This document shows positions 36,828 to 44,751 of a stretch of DNA of 64,000 nt, in pieces. How positions within the stretch are numbered: the stretch's first letter is position 1; the number at the start of each line of letters is the position of its first letter. The stretch lies in NCBI GenBank assembly GCA_052386455.1, contig JBQTKD010000057.1, forward strand, positions 1-64,000. The letters run 5' to 3'. The notes under the pieces are model-generated. The model ran no database searches, was not told the origin of the DNA, and saw only the letters and a program-made list of their open reading frames with translations. Origin of the DNA: JBQTKD01 sp052386455. GTDB taxonomy: Bacteria; Actinomycetota; Actinomycetes; Sporichthyales; Sporichthyaceae. A program made the position numbers and the translations under genes.

Positions 36828-37022
36828 CCGAGGCTCCCTGCGATTGAGGCTGTGGCTTGGTTTGCCCTTTAGCTCTCCATCGGTCCGACTAGGGAATCTC
36901 TTTAGCTTTTCGGGGGAGTTCTTTACCAAATTTCCGGCTGTGTCCGACAAACGTGCAGGTCAGCGCTGGAACGACCGTGGTTTTCTTTACCTTTACCTAC
37001 GACTTGACCAAGTGCTTGACCT
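36828..37022 (-). promoter_or_regulatory. AT-rich leader with repeated TAAAG words
   Basis: This 195-base region is much lower in GC than its surroundings. On the minus strand it contains six TAAAG words (GTAAAGGTC, GGTAAAGG followed by GTAAAGAAAA, GGTAAAGAACT, GCTAAAGAG, GCTAAAGGG). One, TAAAGAGA, is followed 12 bases later by ACCGATGG, close to the sigma-28/WhiG-type pattern TAAAG...GCCGATAA. A multi-site promoter or protein-binding region for the LuxR-type gene is inferred. Confidence 0.4.
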
Positions 37023-37637
37023 TTACAGACCCCGGATCGAGGGGAGTGCGGTCACGCCGGCGACCACCGGAGGCAGCCCGGCGGCGGTGCGGAGCATGTC
37101 CACCCAGGCCTGCAGGTGGGCGACCGGGTCCCCGATCAGGCTCCAGGACGCGCGGATCTCCAGCTCGCCCGCGGGCTCGAAGCCCTCGACGTCGTCGTCT
37201 TCGCCCGCCAGGTCTCCGAAGCGGTGCGACTGAACGCGAGTCACGGTGCCGCTCGGCGCGGACAGCACGACGCCGTGCGCGCGGGCCGCATCGAGCAGCC
37301 AGCGCCACGCCACCTCGGGCAGCAGGGGATCGACCACGAGCTCCGGCTCGAGCTCGGTCCGGATGTAGCTGACGAGCCGCAGCGTGCCGTCCCAGGCCTC
37401 GTGCCCGGCCGGATCGCAGAGCAGGATGAGCCGGCCGATCGCCAGCTCCTCGTCCTCCGGGTCCCCGGGCAGGCCTGCGCGTACGACGTCCGCCCGGATG
37501 GCCGCCGCGTACGGAGCAAGGCGGCCCGGGGCCGGCGTCTCCTCGACGACCACGTCCGCAGGCGCCGCGAGCGCTCGCAGGGCGGCGGCGGCGGCAACGA
37601 ACTCCGCCGGAACCTCGGGGTCGGCGGACGTTGGCAT
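37023..37637 (-). CDS. DUF3000 protein
   Basis: This 204-residue soluble protein of unknown function matches DUF3000, an actinobacterial family located near hemE. Recognisable parts are PEVPAEFVAAAAALRAL, VEETPAPGRLAPYAAAIRADV, GRLILLCDPAGHEAWDGTLRLVSYIRTELE and HRFGDLAG. No catalytic motif or membrane helix is seen. The start at 37637 (MPTSADPEV) has no clear Shine-Dalgarno site and may be leaderless; the longer frame to 37676 begins in proline-rich sequence that looks non-coding. Confidence 0.85.
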   Translation of the reverse strand: MPTSADPEVPAEFVAAAAALRALAAPADVVVEETPAPGRLAPYAAAIRADVVRAGLPGDPEDEELAIGRLILLCDPAGHEAWDGTLRLVSYIRTELEPELVVDPLLPEVAWRWLLDAARAHGVVLSAPSGTVTRVQSHRFGDLAGEDDDVEGFEPAGELEIRASWSLIGDPVAHLQAWVDMLRTAAGLPPVVAGVTALPSIRGL

Positions 37638-37700
37638 GGGGGCAGGGTAGGCCGGGCCAGAGCGCAACGGGGGCACCTTTCCGGGCGGGTCGCGGGAGGG

Positions 37701-37889
37701 TCAGGCGGCGTCGGGCAGGCGGATCGGGCTGGGCACCTCGGCCGGGGGCGCGATACCCACGAAGACCGCTGCGCCGCAGGTGGTGCAGGCGTACTCCGGA
37801 CAGGCGTGGTGCCCGTCGGTGCACTCGACCGACGCGAAGAGCCGCTCCTGAGCGCAGTCCGCGCAGTGCAGCGTCGTCTCGTAGTTCAT
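37701..37889 (-). CDS. 62-residue zinc-ribbon-like protein
   Basis: This short protein, MNYETTLHCADCAQERLF onward, carries six cysteines (Cys9, 12, 23, 30, 35, 38), including CADC and CTTC pairs that could bind zinc. The ATG at 37889 opens it; the long frame upstream is a shadow of hemE and later genes. It lies between DUF3000 and hemE, oriented with DUF3000. The function is unknown; nucleic-acid or protein binding is possible from the ribbon only. Confidence 0.65.
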   Translation of the reverse strand: MNYETTLHCADCAQERLFASVECTDGHHACPEYACTTCGAAVFVGIAPPAEVPSPIRLPDAA

Positions 37890-37997
37890 GGGAGAACGGT
37901 CGCAGGCACCACCGACAGAACTGCGGATGACGGGCGGTGTGTCGGGCCCGGACCGCCCGCGGTGGGACGGCAAGAGATTCGTGGGACGATCTGCGCC

Positions 37998-39023
37998 GTG
38001 ACCGACTCCCTTTTCGTGCGCGCCTGTCGGCGGGAGCCGGTGGACCGCACCCCGGTGTGGTTCATGCGTCAGGCCGGGCGCTCGCTGCCGGAGTACCGAG
38101 CACTGCGCGCGGACGTCGGGATGCTGGCCGCGTGCAACGACCCGGACCTGGTCGTCGAGATCACCATGCAGCCGATCCGCCGGTACGGCGTGGACGCGGC
38201 GATCCTCTTCTCCGACATCGTCGTGCCGCTGCGCGCGGCGGGGGTGGACCTCGACATCGTCGCCGGGGTCGGCCCGGTCATCGCCGAGCCGATCCGCACC
38301 GAGGCGGACCTCGCCCGGCTGCGGCCGCTGGAGCCGGACGCGGTCGCTTCGGTCGCCAAGGCCGTGCAGGGACTGGTGGCCGAGCTGGGGGAGACCCCGC
38401 TGATCGGGTTCGCGGGCGCCCCGTTCACGCTGGCCTCCTATCTGGTGGAGGGCGGGCCCTCGCGCACCCACGAGCGCACCAAGGCGCTCATGCTGAACCG
38501 CCCAGATCTGTGGGCCGCGCTGCTGGACCGCCTCGCGGACATCGCCATCGTCTTCCTGCAGGTGCAGGCCCGCGCTGGAGTCTCCGCGCTGCAGCTGTTC
38601 GATTCCTGGGCCGGGGCGCTCACGCCGCGCGACTACGCGGCGTCCGTCCTGCCCGCGAGCCGCAAGGTGTTCGCCGCCGTGGCGGAGCTCGGGCTGCCGC
38701 GCATCCACTTCGGCGTGGGCACCGGAGAGCTGCTGGGCCTGATGGGAGAGGCGGGCGCGGACGTCGTCGGCGTGGACTGGCGCGTGCCGCTGTCCGTCGC
38801 CGCACAGCGCGTAGGTCCGGACCGGGCGCTGCAGGGCAACCTCGATCCGGCCGTGCTGCTGGCCGGCTGGGACGCCGTCGCCGCGGCAACGGACGAGGTG
38901 CTCGCCCAGGCCGCCGGGCTGCCCGGCCACGTCTTCAACCTCGGGCACGGCGTGCTGCCGAACACCGATCCGGACATGCTGGCGCGGGTCGTCGAGCGGG
39001 TCCGGGAGAAGTCCGCGCGTTAG
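37998..39023 (+). CDS. hemE: Uroporphyrinogen decarboxylase
   Basis: This 341-residue enzyme converts uroporphyrinogen III to coproporphyrinogen III. Signature 1 is TPVWFMRQAGRSLPEYR near residue 20, where a Ser replaces the common Tyr after GR. Signature 2 is GFAGAPFTLASYLVEGG. The C-terminal NLGHGVLPNTDPDML is also typical. GTG 37998 gives the usual N terminus. The stop overlaps the converging beta-propeller gene by 4 bases. It feeds HemG, ferrochelatase and ChdC encoded in this window. Confidence 0.95.
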   Translation: MTDSLFVRACRREPVDRTPVWFMRQAGRSLPEYRALRADVGMLAACNDPDLVVEITMQPIRRYGVDAAILFSDIVVPLRAAGVDLDIVAGVGPVIAEPIRTEADLARLRPLEPDAVASVAKAVQGLVAELGETPLIGFAGAPFTLASYLVEGGPSRTHERTKALMLNRPDLWAALLDRLADIAIVFLQVQARAGVSALQLFDSWAGALTPRDYAASVLPASRKVFAAVAELGLPRIHFGVGTGELLGLMGEAGADVVGVDWRVPLSVAAQRVGPDRALQGNLDPAVLLAGWDAVAAATDEVLAQAAGLPGHVFNLGHGVLPNTDPDMLARVVERVREKSAR

Positions 39024-40333
39024 CGGGGGTAGATCCGCACGAAGACGTCGTCGTTGCCGTTGACGTCGCCCGCGACGAGATTGCTCGCGCGGGAGCCGAA
39101 GACGATCGCGCGGCCGTCGGAACTGATCTCCGGGAAGGAACTGCTCGGGCCGTCGGCCTGGGCGCCGCGGGGGGATACGTTCACGCGGCTCACCTCGCCG
39201 GTGCGCAGGTCGATGCGGAAGACGTCGTAGTCGAAGCCGGTGGTGTCGCCGGGGACGAGGTTGGTGGCGGCGGAGAGATACACCAGCACCTGCCCGTCGG
39301 CCGACATCGACGGGCCGCCGGAGACGCCGTTGGACTGGCGGCCTAACGCACCGACGCTGACGCGTCGGGTGGCGCCGGTTTTCAGATCCCGCACGAACAC
39401 GTCGTCGACCTTGTTGGTGTCGCGGGGGACGAGGCCGGCGCCCGTGGCGACGAACGCGACGTACCGGCCGTCGTCGCTGACGACCGCGCCGGTGGACTCG
39501 TTCTTCGCCTGCTTCGAGCCGCGGTACCAGCCGTTGCCGATCGCCTTGGTGCCGCCGAGGCTGACCCGAGTGACCGTGCGCGTCTTCCGGTCGAACACGA
39601 AGCAGTCGTTCTTGCGATTGGTGTCGTCGGGCACGAGGTCGCGCGCGCCCGACGCGAACGCGACGTACCGGCCGTCTCCGGAGATGGTCATGTCGCCGCC
39701 GGCAACCTGGCCGAGCCGTTCCCGTTCGCCGGTGCCGGTGTTGTAGACGAACATGCCGGCGAGGTCCTCGTCGGTCCCGACCGACCGCAGCGGAGTGCCC
39801 GCGTTGTAGACCACGAACCGGCCGTCGCGGCTGATCTGCGGCCCGTCGCCCCCGGTGGTCTCCCGACCGTCGATCGCCGTCGAGAGCCGGATCGTCTTCC
39901 CGGTGCGGCGGTCGTGCAGGAAGGCGTCCGCCTCGTTGTTGGTGTCCTTCGGCACGAGGTTCTTCGCGTCGGAGACGAACGCGACCCAGCGGCCGTCGCC
40001 GGAGATCGACGGCGTGAACGAACCGTCGTCGCCCTGCTTGCCCTTGCTCGACACCGAGACCAGGACGGTCTTCTTCGTCCGCTGGTCCCGGACGAAGACG
40101 TCGTTCTGGCCGTTCGCGTCGCCCTTGACGAGGTTTTCCGCCGCGGAGTCGAACGCGACGAAGCGGCCGTCTCGGCTGACCGAGGGGGCGTAGCTCTGCC
40201 CCTTGGCCGGCTTGTTCTTGGGCGCGACGCTGACGACGCTCGTGAGCGCGGCCGCCGGCGCTGCCTCGGCGGAGCTCGCCGTGCTCAGCCCGAGCAGCAC
40301 CGCGCTCGCGGCGGCGACGCGGGCGACGAACAC
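39020..40333 (-). CDS. Secreted beta-propeller (TolB/PD40-like) protein
   Basis: This 437-residue protein has a signal peptide (hydrophobic VARVAAASAVLLGLSTASS, probable cleavage after AEA) but no lipobox. At least seven repeats of about 45-50 residues follow, each with a phrase like VSRDGRFVAFDSAAENLV and DVFVRDQRTK. This is a full PD40 propeller. It resembles the lipoprotein at 23454-24920. Such proteins are usually scaffolds. It lies downstream of the DUF4349 gene in the same direction with a 30-base gap, so the two may be co-transcribed. Confidence 0.82.
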   Translation of the reverse strand: MFVARVAAASAVLLGLSTASSAEAAPAAALTSVVSVAPKNKPAKGQSYAPSVSRDGRFVAFDSAAENLVKGDANGQNDVFVRDQRTKKTVLVSVSSKGKQGDDGSFTPSISGDGRWVAFVSDAKNLVPKDTNNEADAFLHDRRTGKTIRLSTAIDGRETTGGDGPQISRDGRFVVYNAGTPLRSVGTDEDLAGMFVYNTGTGERERLGQVAGGDMTISGDGRYVAFASGARDLVPDDTNRKNDCFVFDRKTRTVTRVSLGGTKAIGNGWYRGSKQAKNESTGAVVSDDGRYVAFVATGAGLVPRDTNKVDDVFVRDLKTGATRRVSVGALGRQSNGVSGGPSMSADGQVLVYLSAATNLVPGDTTGFDYDVFRIDLRTGEVSRVNVSPRGAQADGPSSSFPEISSDGRAIVFGSRASNLVAGDVNGNDDVFVRIYPR

Positions 40334-40363
40334 TTCGGTCTCCTCGGATCGGCTCCTTCGAGA

Positions 40364-41404
40364 TTACTTCGTACCGAGTTGTCCGGCGGTGCGATGACGC
40401 CGATACGCGACGAGCAGCACCGGGGAGAGGACCAGCAGCAGGATTGCGAACGGCAGCAGCGCGCCGAGCACCGTGGCGATCACGGTGACCGAGCCGGTGA
40501 ACGCGCCCCACCCGTCGTCCAGGCCCGCGACGAAGCCGGCCTTCTGCTTCTCCTCCGGCGCGGGCGGCGGGGCGGGCTGGTCCTCGGTCTGGAGGTGGAC
40601 GGTGACCGACGCGAGGTCGGTGCGCTTCTTCAGGCTCGCCTGCCGCGCCAGCAGTGCCTCGAGTTCGGCCTCGCGGCTCGAGACCTCGGACTCCAGCGCC
40701 ACGATGTCGCGCAGCGTGCTCGCCCGGTCCATGAGGACGCGGACGCGCTCGACGCTCTTGCGGGCGCTGGCGATGCGGCTGCGGACGTCGACGACCTGGT
40801 CGGTGACGTCGTCCCCGGTGGTGGTGCGCTCCAGCACCGCGCCGACCTTCTCGATGCGGGCGAGGAAGGACTCGAAGTTCCCCGGCGGGATCCGCAGCTT
40901 CAGGTTCGCGCTCGCCGGCTCGCCCGGGCCACCGCCGGCGCGCTCGGACTTGGCAATGAGGCCGGAGGCGGCGTCCACCGCGGCCTCGATCTGGCTGACG
41001 GCCTTCCCGACGTCCTCGACCTCGATGGTCTGCTCCGCGGTGTAGGCGATGATCCGGCCGTCCAGCGCGGCCTCGTCGACGCTCAACTTGCTCCCGGCGC
41101 TGCCCTTGCCGGCGCCCTTCGCGATGTTCGCCGACTCGGCCTTGGCGGCCGCCTTCTTGGAGACGACTCTGTCGGCCGCGTACGCGCCGCTGGTAGCAGC
41201 CGCCGGCGCCTCCGCTGCAGGCGCTTCCTCGGCGGCGGCCTCCGGCGCGGCCGCCGCGACGGCGTCGGACCCGGACTGCTCGGACAGGGCGCTCGCGGGC
41301 TGCGCCACGGGGGAGGAATCCCCGTCGCTGCCGCACGCGGCGAGCGTGGAGCCCAGCGACAGAACGAGGACGGCGGCGGCGACGCGGGTGGGGGTGAACG
41401 GCAT
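40364..41404 (-). CDS. DUF4349 lipoprotein with C-terminal membrane helix
   Basis: This 346-residue protein has lipobox LAAC (Cys24), an Ala/Glu-rich linker, and a DUF4349 core: RIIAYTAEQTIEVEDVGKAVSQIEAAVDAASGLI, LRIPPGNFESFLARIEKVGAV and DVRSRIASARKSVERVRVLMDRA. A coiled-coil stretch (LRDIVALESEVSSREAELEALLAR) leads to a strong transmembrane helix near the end (TVLGALLPFAILLLVLSPVLLVAY). Both ends are thus anchored in the membrane. GAGGAG lies 7 bases before ATG 41404. The function of DUF4349 is unknown. Confidence 0.85.
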   Translation of the reverse strand: MPFTPTRVAAAVLVLSLGSTLAACGSDGDSSPVAQPASALSEQSGSDAVAAAAPEAAAEEAPAAEAPAAATSGAYAADRVVSKKAAAKAESANIAKGAGKGSAGSKLSVDEAALDGRIIAYTAEQTIEVEDVGKAVSQIEAAVDAASGLIAKSERAGGGPGEPASANLKLRIPPGNFESFLARIEKVGAVLERTTTGDDVTDQVVDVRSRIASARKSVERVRVLMDRASTLRDIVALESEVSSREAELEALLARQASLKKRTDLASVTVHLQTEDQPAPPPAPEEKQKAGFVAGLDDGWGAFTGSVTVIATVLGALLPFAILLLVLSPVLLVAYRRHRTAGQLGTK

Positions 41405-41503
41405 CGGGGGACTCCTCGGAGGGGGACGAGGGGGACGAACTGGGCAACTGGGACGCGCGAAACCGGAGAAACGTTCAGGTGGATCACGTGGAAGGCTGAG
41501 CCC

Positions 41504-42907
41504 GTGCACGTTGTGGTGGTGGGGGGCGGGATCGCCGGGCTGGCGGCGGCGTGGTTCCTGCGCGCGTCCGGCGAGCTTGCGAGCCGGGCCATGGGCGCTG
41601 TGGGCGTCCGGGTGACGGTGCTCGAGGGCGCGGCGCGGGTGGGGGGCAAGCTCGCGCTGGGCGAGGTCGCCGGGCTGACCCTCGACGTGGGCGCCGAGGC
41701 CCTGCTGGCCCGCCGGCTCGAGGCTCTCGACCTCGTGCGGGCGGTCGGGCTCGGCGACGACCTGGTGCATCCGCGGACGACGTCGGCCGGGGTCTGGACG
41801 CGCGGAAAGATCCGCCCGCTGCCCGCGGCGCAGGTCATGGGCGTGCCGGCAGCGCCGGGCGACGGCTCCCTGATCGGGATCCTGTCCAAGGCCGGGGCGG
41901 CCCGCGTCGCGGGCGACCTGATGCTGCCGCTCCAGAAACAGTCCGACGTCTCCGTCGCCGCGTTCGTCGGGCAGCGGATGGGCACGGAGGTCGTGCAACG
42001 GCTAGTCGACCCGCTGCTCGGCGGGGTCTACGCCGGCCGCGCCGAGGATCTCTCGATGTTCGCGACGCTTCCGCAGTTGGCCCGCGCGGTGTCCGAGCCG
42101 CAGCCGCTGATGACGGTGGCCGCCGACGTCCGCGCGAAGGCCGCCACCGGCACCCCGGTGTTCGCGGGGATCGTCGGCGGCGTCGGCCGGCTCCCCGCCC
42201 GGCTGGCCGAGGCTTCCGGCGCCGAGGTGCGCACCGGGGTCGTCGTTCGGGAGTTGCGCCGCACCGAAACCGGTTGGCGGCTGACCGCCGGCCCGACCAC
42301 CGATCCCGAGCTGATCGACGCCGACGCCGTCGTGCTCGCCGTGCCCGCTCCCGCGGCCGCGAAGCTGCTTGGCGAGGCCGTGCCCGTCGCGGCCGCCGAT
42401 CTGGCCGGCGTCGAGTACGCCTCGATGGCGATCGTCACGCTCGTGTTCCCCGCGGGCGAGGGAGTTCCGGCCCTGCACGGCAGTGGGTTCGTCGTGCCCG
42501 CGATCGACGGGCGCACGATCAAGGCGGTCACCCAGTCGTCGAACAAGTGGGAATGGACGCACCGTGCGGCCGGGGGCCACACGGTGCTGCGCGCCTCGGT
42601 CGGGCGCATGGGCGACATCGGCGACCTCCAGCTGACCGACGAGGAGCTGATCGCCAAGGTGCGGGCCGACCTGAGCCACTCGATCGGGATCTACGCGCAT
42701 CCGATCGACGCCCGGGTGACCCGCTGGGGCGGGGCGCTGCCGCAGTACGCCGTCGGGCACCTGGAGCGGGTCGATCGCGTCCGCGCCGCAGTCGAGACGG
42801 TCCCCGGGCTGGCTGTGTGCGGGGCGGTCTACGAGGGCGTCGGGATCGCGGCCTGCATCGCCTCGGCGCAGCGAGCCGTGGCGACGCTGCAGAATGGGGT
42901 CATATGA
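41504..42907 (+). CDS. hemG: Coproporphyrinogen/protoporphyrinogen oxidase (HemY/CgoX type)
   Basis: This 467-residue FAD-dependent oxidase oxidises coproporphyrinogen III to coproporphyrin III in actinobacteria. Features are the FAD loop VVVVGGGIAGLAAAWFLR, VTVLEGAARVGGKL, GAEALLARR, DPLLGGVYAGR, TQSSNKWEW and the C-terminal VCGAVYEGVGIAACIASAQ. Between strand 1 and VTVLEGA it has extra residues GELASRAMGAVG coded by a GCGAGCTTGCGAGC repeat. GTG 41504 has GGAAGG 8 bases upstream. Its stop overlaps a 35-codon ORF leading to chdC. Confidence 0.93.
   Translation: MHVVVVGGGIAGLAAAWFLRASGELASRAMGAVGVRVTVLEGAARVGGKLALGEVAGLTLDVGAEALLARRLEALDLVRAVGLGDDLVHPRTTSAGVWTRGKIRPLPAAQVMGVPAAPGDGSLIGILSKAGAARVAGDLMLPLQKQSDVSVAAFVGQRMGTEVVQRLVDPLLGGVYAGRAEDLSMFATLPQLARAVSEPQPLMTVAADVRAKAATGTPVFAGIVGGVGRLPARLAEASGAEVRTGVVVRELRRTETGWRLTAGPTTDPELIDADAVVLAVPAPAAAKLLGEAVPVAAADLAGVEYASMAIVTLVFPAGEGVPALHGSGFVVPAIDGRTIKAVTQSSNKWEWTHRAAGGHTVLRASVGRMGDIGDLQLTDEELIAKVRADLSHSIGIYAHPIDARVTRWGGALPQYAVGHLERVDRVRAAVETVPGLAVCGAVYEGVGIAACIASAQRAVATLQNGVI
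41571..41584 (+). repeat. GCGAGCTTGCGAGC repeat, copy 1, inside hemG
   Basis: This direct hexamer repeat (GCGAGC-TT-GCGAGC) is read in frame as the ELAS of GELASR within hemG. It lies in a stretch with no counterpart in typical HemG N termini. The other copies in the window are at 42908, 42972 and 47111. Confidence 0.7.
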
Positions 42908-43011
42908 GCGAGCTTGCGAGCGAATCGATGACACTTCCCGCGAAGCGGATGCGGCCGACCGAGGGGGCCGAGCGAGCTTGCGAGTCGAGGTCCCGGAGGA
43001 AGGTCGCATGA
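42904..43011 (+). CDS. 35-codon mini-ORF bridging hemG and chdC
   Basis: ATG 42904 overlaps the hemG stop (ATGA), and the TGA at 43009-43011 overlaps the chdC start (ATGA at 43008). The peptide opens MSELASESM and is basic at its end (SRSRRKVA). Most of it is coded by two GCGAGCTTGCGAG repeats plus spacer, so it looks repeat-derived rather than a classical gene. Its probable role, if any, is translational coupling of hemG to chdC. Expression is unproven. Confidence 0.4.
   Translation: MSELASESMTLPAKRMRPTEGAERACESRSRRKVA
42908..42985 (+). repeat. GCGAGCTTGCGAG(C/T) repeat, copies 2 and 3
   Basis: Copy 2 is at 42908-42921 and copy 3 at 42972-42985 (last base T instead of C). Both are preceded by GA and followed by a GA-containing tail, making GAGCGAGCTTGCGAG. 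The two are 64 bases apart in the hemG-chdC junction and are read in different frames of the mini-ORF (ELAS and RACE). Confidence 0.75.
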
Positions 43012-43709
43012 GCGATAACAAGCCGAAGAGCGCGCGCGAGCTCAACGAGGTCGTGCGGTACACGATGTGGTCGGTGTTCCAGGTTTCTCGCCCGTTGGGC
43101 GAGATCGACCGGGGGCCGATCGTGGCCGAGGTCGCGGACCTGGTCGAGCAGCTCGGCGCCAAGGACCTGGTCGTGCGCGGCACCTACGACGTCGCCGGCC
43201 TGCGGGCCGACGCCGACTTCATGGTGTGGTGGCACGCGCCGGACTCCGACGACCTGCAGGAGGCGTACGCCCGCTTCCGCCGCACCCGGCTCGGTACGGC
43301 CTGTACGCCCGTCTGGTCCCAGCTCGCGCTGCACCGCCCCGCCGAGTTCAACAAGGGCCACATCCCGGCCTTCCTCGCCGAGGAGGAGCCGCGGGACTAC
43401 GTCTGCGTGTACCCGTTCGTCCGGTCGCTCGAGTGGTACCTGCTCCCGGACGCCGAGCGGCGCGCCATGCTCGCCGAGCACGGAAAGATGGCGCGGGAGT
43501 ACGCGGACGTGCGCGCGAACACCGTCGCCAGCTTCGCGCTCGGGGACTACGAGTGGATGCTCGCCTTCGAGGCCGACGAACTGCACCGCATGGTGGACCT
43601 CATGCGTCACCTGCGTGCCAGCGACGCTCGCCGGCACGTCCGCGAGGAGGTGCCGTTCTACACCGGCCGCCGCAAGTCGCTCGCGGACCTGATCGCGGCG
43701 CTGCCGTAG
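43008..43709 (+). CDS. chdC: Coproheme decarboxylase (HemQ, chlorite-dismutase family)
   Basis: This 233-residue enzyme makes haem b from coproheme in the last step of the coproporphyrin route. Family signs are ELNEVVRYTMWSVFQV, ADADFMVWWHAP, the conserved Tyr135 region (YVCVYPFVRSLEWY) and His158 in MLAEHGKMAREY, the expected proximal haem ligand. The C terminus VPFYTGRRKSLADLIAALP is typical of actinobacterial ChdC. GGAGGAAGG precedes ATG 43008. It follows hemG closely, linked by the mini-ORF. Confidence 0.94.
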   Translation: MSDNKPKSARELNEVVRYTMWSVFQVSRPLGEIDRGPIVAEVADLVEQLGAKDLVVRGTYDVAGLRADADFMVWWHAPDSDDLQEAYARFRRTRLGTACTPVWSQLALHRPAEFNKGHIPAFLAEEEPRDYVCVYPFVRSLEWYLLPDAERRAMLAEHGKMAREYADVRANTVASFALGDYEWMLAFEADELHRMVDLMRHLRASDARRHVREEVPFYTGRRKSLADLIAALP

Positions 43710-43711
43710 AC

Positions 43712-43855
43712 CTACCGGGTCGAGGTGGTCTGGTTCTGCGGGCCGATCCCACCGTTTCGGTTGGGGCGATCTCCGTCGGGCAGCGCCATGCCGAGCACAA
43801 CCCCACCGACGCCGAGGAGCACGGCCCCGACCGTCAACGCCACCGCGTTGTTCAT
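43712..43855 (-). CDS. 47-residue single-helix membrane peptide
   Basis: This short open frame encodes MNNAVALTVGAVLLGVGG onward: one hydrophobic helix (residues about 4-24) then a polar tail (DGDRPNRNGGIGPQNQTTSTR). AGG lies 7 bases upstream of the ATG at 43855. It sits between chdC (convergent, 2 bases apart) and the divergent terD gene. Its Ala/Gly/Val-rich helix and hydrophilic tail look protein-like. Family and function are unknown. Confidence 0.5.
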   Translation of the reverse strand: MNNAVALTVGAVLLGVGGVVLGMALPDGDRPNRNGGIGPQNQTTSTR

Positions 43856-44037
43856 CTAGCAACCTGCTTCCGCTCGACGATGTCCCCGAGGACAACGTCC
43901 CGGAAGCTCCCGGGGTGCCCGGATCGAGGAACGTTCCTCGGGAACCTTGTGAGGGTCGCGGCAGTTCACCTGCCGATGGCCGGCCCTACTAGGCTCGCCC
44001 ACAAGCCAAGCAATGCCATCTCGATCGAGGAGGAAGT

Positions 44038-44616
44038 ATGTCCGTCGCGCTCACCAAGGGCGGCAACGTCAGCCTGACCAAGCTCGCCCCGACGATGACC
44101 GCCGTGACCGTCGGTCTGGGGTGGGACATCCGGTCGACCACGGGTACGGACTTCGACCTGGACGCCTCCGCCATCCTGTGCGGCGCCGACGGCAAGGTCG
44201 GCAACGACAAGAACTTCGTGTTCTTCAACAACCTGACCAGTCCGGACGGGTCGGTTACGCACACCGGCGACAACCTCACCGGCGAGGGCGACGGCGACGA
44301 CGAGCAGATCAAGGTCAACCTCGCGGGCGTCGCCGGCGACATCGACAAGATCGTCTTCCCGGTCTCCATCTACGACGCCGCGGCCCGCAGCCAGTCCTTC
44401 GGCCAGGTCCGCAACGCGTTCATCCGCGTCGTGAACCAGGCGGACAACACCGAACTCGCGCGCTACGACCTCACCGAGGACGCCTCCACCGAGACCGCCA
44501 TGGTCTTCGGCGAGCTGTACCGCAACGGCGCCGAGTGGAAGTTCCGCGCCGTCGGCCAGGGCTACGCCTCCGGCCTCCGCGGGATCGCCCAGGACTTCGG
44601 CGTCAACGTCGGTTAG
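44038..44616 (+). CDS. terD: TerD-family tellurium-resistance/stress protein
   Basis: This 192-residue TerD domain protein starts MSVALTKGGNVSLTK, with the typical WDIRSTTGTDFDLDASA, KNFVFFNNLTSPDGSV and the acidic Ca-binding-type loop GEGDGDDEQIKVNL. It ends VGQGYASGLRGIAQDFGVNV. TerD proteins bind calcium and are linked to tellurite, phage and oxidative-stress resistance. A strong GAGGAGGAA site precedes the ATG. It is the first gene of the ter cluster, followed by a large palindromic region and terC. Confidence 0.95.
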   Translation: MSVALTKGGNVSLTKLAPTMTAVTVGLGWDIRSTTGTDFDLDASAILCGADGKVGNDKNFVFFNNLTSPDGSVTHTGDNLTGEGDGDDEQIKVNLAGVAGDIDKIVFPVSIYDAAARSQSFGQVRNAFIRVVNQADNTELARYDLTEDASTETAMVFGELYRNGAEWKFRAVGQGYASGLRGIAQDFGVNVG

Positions 44617-44719
44617 CGGCGTTCGGACGCCGCCTGGCTGCGTTGTCGTCGTCGTCGATCCAACCGCGGGATCGACTTCCTCCTCCGCCTTGCCAGGCGG
44701 CGCCCGCTTCGCCGCTAAC
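44612..44719. repeat. Nested palindrome between terD and terC
   Basis: Three concentric inverted repeats fold this 108-base gap. They are GTTAGCGGCG (44612-44621) with CGCCGCTAAC (44710-44719), CGCCGCCTGGC (44628-44638) with GCCAGGCGGCG (44692-44702), and GTCGATCC (44654-44661) with GGATCGAC (44669-44676). All are perfect. The first arm includes the terD stop codon. The structure may attenuate transcription into terC, stabilise terD mRNA, or be a small palindromic repeat element. Confidence 0.7.
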
Positions 44720-44751
44720 TGGCGGCGAAATTTCTCTCGAATCGGGGATTC

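Noticed and set aside
37701..41447. 1248-codon minus-strand frame
   Set aside because: It is a shadow across hemE, the propeller gene and the DUF4349 gene. Only the last 62 codons look like a real zinc-ribbon protein.
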